A stretch of 64,000 bases of DNA from assembly GCA_900466745.1 (NCBI GenBank), contig UBNE01000030.1:1-64000 (forward strand), written 5' to 3'. This document shows, one piece after another, positions 61,743 to 64,000 of the stretch; within the stretch, counting starts at the first letter, position 1; each line of letters begins with the position of its first letter. Under the pieces are notes generated by a model. It searched no databases. It worked only from the letters and a program-made list of their open reading frames with translations, and was not told where the DNA came from. This DNA is from Hyphomicrobiales bacterium. Lineage in GTDB: Bacteria > Pseudomonadota > Alphaproteobacteria > Rhizobiales > Beijerinckiaceae. Made by a program: the position numbers and the translations under genes.

Positions 61743-63158
61743 TCATGCGTCGAGCACCCAGGTGTCCTTGGTGCCGCCGCCCTGGCTGGAATTGACCACG
61801 AGCGAGCCTTCCTTCAGCGCCACGCGCGTCAGCCCGCCGGGCACGCAGGAGATGCCGTTGGCGCCGGAGAGCACATAGGGCCTGAGGTCGACATGGCGCG
61901 GCGCCACGCCCGAGGCGACGAAGGTCGGGCAGGTCGAGAGCGCCAGCGTCGGCTGGGCGATGAAGCCTTCGGGGCTCGCCTTGAGCTTGCGGCGGAAGCT
62001 CTCGATCTGGGCCTTGTCGGCATGGGGGCCGACGAGCATGCCGTAGCCGCCCGAGCCGTTGACCTCCTTGACCACCAGCTTCTCGAGATTGTCGAGCACA
62101 TAGGCGTTGTCCTGCGGCTCGCGGCAGCGCCAGGTCGGGACGTTCTTCAGGATCGGCTCCTCGCCGGTGAAGAACTTCACGATCTCCGGCATGTAGCTGT
62201 AGACCGCCTTGTCGTCGGCGACGCCGGTCCCGACGGCGTTGGCGAGCGTGACGTTGCCGGCCTTGTAGGCGCCGATGATGCCGGGCACGCCGAGCACGGA
62301 ATCGCTGCGGAAGACCAGCGGGTCGATGAAGTCGTCGTCGATGCGCCGGTAGATCACGTCGACGCGCTTCGGACCCTGCGTGGTGCGCATGTAGACGACA
62401 TCGTCCCTGACCAGCAGGTCCGAGCCCTCGACCAGCTCGACGCCGAGCTTGTCGGCGAGGAAGGAGTGCTCGTAGAAGGCCGAGTTGTACTGGCCCGGCG
62501 TCAGCAGGCAGATCGTCGGGTCGGAGGGCGCGCTGCGCGGGGCGACCGAGCGCAGGGTCGCCAGCAACTGGTCGGGGTAGTTGTCGACCGGGGCGACGCG
62601 GTGGGTGGCGAAGAGCTCGGGGAAGAGCCTGAGCATCACCTCGCGGTTCTCCATCATGTAGGAGACCCCCGACGGCGTGCGGGCATTGTCCTCGAGGACA
62701 TAGAAGGTGTCGGCGTCGACCCTGACCACGTCGATGCCGGCGATGTGGCAATAGACGCCGTGCGGCACCTGGAAATCGACCATCTCGAGCTGGTAGCAGG
62801 CGTTGCGGTAGACCAGATCGGGCGGGATGATGCCGGCCTTGAGGCATTCCTTGGCGCCGTAGACGTCGGCCAGGAACATGTTCAGCGCCGTGACCCGCTG
62901 GCGCAGGCCGGCTTCCAGCCTGGTCCATTCCGGCTTGGTCAGGACGCGCGGGATGATGTCGAAGGGGATCAGCCGCTCGGTCGATTCCTCGTCGCCATAG
63001 ACGGCGAAGGTGATGCCGATGCGCCGGAAGAACAGCTCCGCCTGCGAGCGCCTGAGCGCCAGCGTCTCGGGCGGGGCTTCCTTCAGCCAGCGGTCGAGCG
63101 CGTCATAGGCCGGCCTCAATTCCTGCCCCGAGCCGGTCATCTCATCGAACGCAACCAT
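61743..63158 (-). CDS. Circularly permuted type 2 ATP-grasp protein
   Basis: The 471-aa protein is of the CP_ATPgrasp type found with alpha-E and Anbu. Motifs are RRIGITFAVYGDEESTERLIPFDIIPR, DVYGAKECLKAGIIP, YVLEDNARTPSGVSYMMENR (ATP/metal-binding type) and GSGGYGMLVGPHADKAQI (glycine-rich loop moved to the C-terminal half). The end reads VVNSSQGGGTKDTWVL. It should form amide bonds at ATP expense, with unknown substrates. It is the first gene of the four-gene cluster; the promoter should lie in 63159-63360. Confidence 0.93.
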   Translation of the reverse strand: MVAFDEMTGSGQELRPAYDALDRWLKEAPPETLALRRSQAELFFRRIGITFAVYGDEESTERLIPFDIIPRVLTKPEWTRLEAGLRQRVTALNMFLADVYGAKECLKAGIIPPDLVYRNACYQLEMVDFQVPHGVYCHIAGIDVVRVDADTFYVLEDNARTPSGVSYMMENREVMLRLFPELFATHRVAPVDNYPDQLLATLRSVAPRSAPSDPTICLLTPGQYNSAFYEHSFLADKLGVELVEGSDLLVRDDVVYMRTTQGPKRVDVIYRRIDDDFIDPLVFRSDSVLGVPGIIGAYKAGNVTLANAVGTGVADDKAVYSYMPEIVKFFTGEEPILKNVPTWRCREPQDNAYVLDNLEKLVVKEVNGSGGYGMLVGPHADKAQIESFRRKLKASPEGFIAQPTLALSTCPTFVASGVAPRHVDLRPYVLSGANGISCVPGGLTRVALKEGSLVVNSSQGGGTKDTWVLDA

Positions 63159-63362
63159 GCGGCCGTCTTCTCCCTTTTCGGCAGCCTATGCGCATTCGCG
63201 GGCATTCGGGAAGAGGGAGAATAGTCTGTCTAGCGGGCAGCTATGCCTGTTTGCTGGGCAGTATTGAGCGGGTTCAATTCAGGATCGACGGTCGTGGCCG
63301 AGAAGAACCGTTCCGTGAATCACGGCTGTTCCTTGGCGGGGCCGCCGGAAGCGGCGGCTTTG

Positions 63363-63731
63363 CTAGTCTTGACCCGGATCGGCGCGGCCGTCCAGCCAGA
63401 GCAGCAGGGCGCGTGCATTGTTGCGCTCCTCGTCCCGGGCGGCATAGAGCAGCGTCACCGGGCCGGCGGCGATCCTCTCCTTCAGCACGGCCAGCGCCGC
63501 CTGCGCGGCGGCGCCGCCGAGCTCGGCGGCATAGGCCGCCCGGAAGGCCTGCCATTGGTCGGGGTGGGCATGGAATTCGTGGCGCAGCGCGTCGCTCGGC
63601 GCGATGTCCCTGAGCCAGAGATCGACCCGGTCCTTGCCGACGCCGCGCGGCCAGAGCCGGTCGACCAGGATGCGGGTGCCGTCCTGCGGGGCGGCGGGCT
63701 CGTAGACGCGCTTGATCGATACCGGCGCCAT
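63363..63731 (-). CDS. DUF488 family protein
   Basis: With the ATG at 63731 the protein has 122 aa. It contains IKRVYE and ILVDRLWPRGVGKD, then EFHAHPDQWQAFRAAYAAEL and VTLLYAARDEERNNARAL, all diagnostic for DUF488. The function is unknown. It starts 16 bp after the RadC stop; an in-frame ATG at 63785 would overlap radC and is unlikely. It ends 204 bp before the ATP-grasp gene start. Confidence 0.9.
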   Translation of the reverse strand: MAPVSIKRVYEPAAPQDGTRILVDRLWPRGVGKDRVDLWLRDIAPSDALRHEFHAHPDQWQAFRAAYAAELGGAAAQAALAVLKERIAAGPVTLLYAARDEERNNARALLLWLDGRADPGQD

Positions 63732-63747
63732 GCCGCGTCCTCCCGGT

Positions 63748-64000
63748 TCAGTCGTCAAGCAGCCCCAGGCTGCGGAAGCTGGCATGGCCGTCGCGGCCGA
63801 CGACGATGTGGTCGTGGATGGCGATCCCGAGGGGCTTGGCGATGTCGACGAGCTCGCGCGTCATCCGCATGTCGGCGCCGGACGGGGTCGGGTCGCCGGA
63901 GGGATGGTTGTGCACCAGGATGATCGCCGAGGCCGAGAGCTCCAGCGCCCGGCGCATCACCTCGCGCGGGTAGACCGGGGTGTGGTCGACGGTGCCGGTC
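63748..64000 (-). CDS. radC: RadC-family JAB/MPN protein, C-terminal part
   Basis: The gene runs in from the right edge and 83 complete codons are visible. [18 protein letters not shown] leads into the JAMM metal motif [14 protein letters not shown], followed by the RadC end [24 protein letters not shown]. RadC (UPF0758) proteins contain a predicted metallo-hydrolase domain; a DNA-repair role was assumed historically but is doubtful. The DUF488 gene follows after 16 bp. Confidence 0.93.
   Translation of the reverse strand, partial: TGTVDHTPVYPREVMRRALELSASAIILVHNHPSGDPTPSGADMRMTRELVDIAKPLGIAIHDHIVVGRDGHASFRSLGLLDD

Overview
This is a high-GC chromosomal segment from an alphaproteobacterium, most likely of the order Hyphomicrobiales (Rhizobiales). 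A Bosea- or Methylobacterium-like relative is my best guess. The evidence is the divergent flagellar cluster with MotE- and DUF6468-type proteins, an ATP12 chaperone, a Usg protein, a BcsS protein, a DUF6867-type gene in a liv operon, the Anbu / alpha-E / ATP-grasp cluster, and intergenic GTCATTCC...GGAATGAC palindromic elements. I see no rRNA, tRNA, CRISPR, insertion sequence or prophage; the segment reads as core and housekeeping chromosome with transport and accessory-metabolism operons.

Layout. (1) 1-7.1 kb: two divergent flagellar operons. On the minus strand are fliL, fliM, a DUF6468-like gene, motE and a partial secreted protein. On the plus strand are flgF-flgG-flgA-flgH, preceded by a textbook sigma-54 (-24/-12) element and closed by a strong terminator. 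(2) 7.1-10.1 kb: dksA, then an SGNH-like/MBOAT acyl-transfer pair. (3) 10.4-14.1 kb: a cecR-ybhGFS-like drug efflux operon (TetR, HlyD, ABC ATPase, permease) with a perfect 20-bp palindrome in front. (4) 14.2-23.7 kb: housekeeping and small genes: pccB, ATP12, a P1/NylC-like peptidase, a Spy/CpxP-like protein, a new 50-aa membrane ORF, a diguanylate cyclase, rpsD, murI and a MarR-GNAT fusion. (5) 24-26.5 kb: a TonB-dependent heme/hemoglobin-type receptor behind an AT-rich promoter with an operator-like dyad. (6) 26.6-36 kb: trmJ-like methyltransferase, dipeptidase, DadA-like oxidase, BASS-like transporter, GST, rpe, DUF1428, purB and a small hydrolase. (7) 36-42 kb: a complete branched-chain amino-acid ABC operon livH-M-G-F-(DUF6867-like)-livJ.

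(8) 42.4-54.8 kb: a molybdenum hydroxylase locus. It holds a flavin reductase, CoxG, a globin-coupled chemoreceptor (opposite strand), coxS-coxL-coxM, MoxR (CoxD), CoxE, two halves of XdhC/CoxF with a LysE-type exporter between them, and a fused MoeA-like/MobA-like protein. The large subunit has the AYRGAGR loop of form II enzymes, so the substrate is probably not CO. (9) 54.8-59 kb: BcsS, Usg, ExoD-like and a large GGDEF-EAL protein. (10) 59-63.2 kb: the conserved Anbu peptidase / transglutaminase-like / alpha-E / circularly permuted ATP-grasp cluster. Here the transglutaminase-like protein has alanine in place of the catalytic cysteine. (11) The right end holds a DUF488 protein and the C-terminus of RadC.

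The most distinctive observations are the cysteine-less transglutaminase in the Anbu cluster, the form II cox locus with an embedded exporter and fused cofactor-maturation protein, and a family of nine intergenic palindromic repeats, some inside operons.
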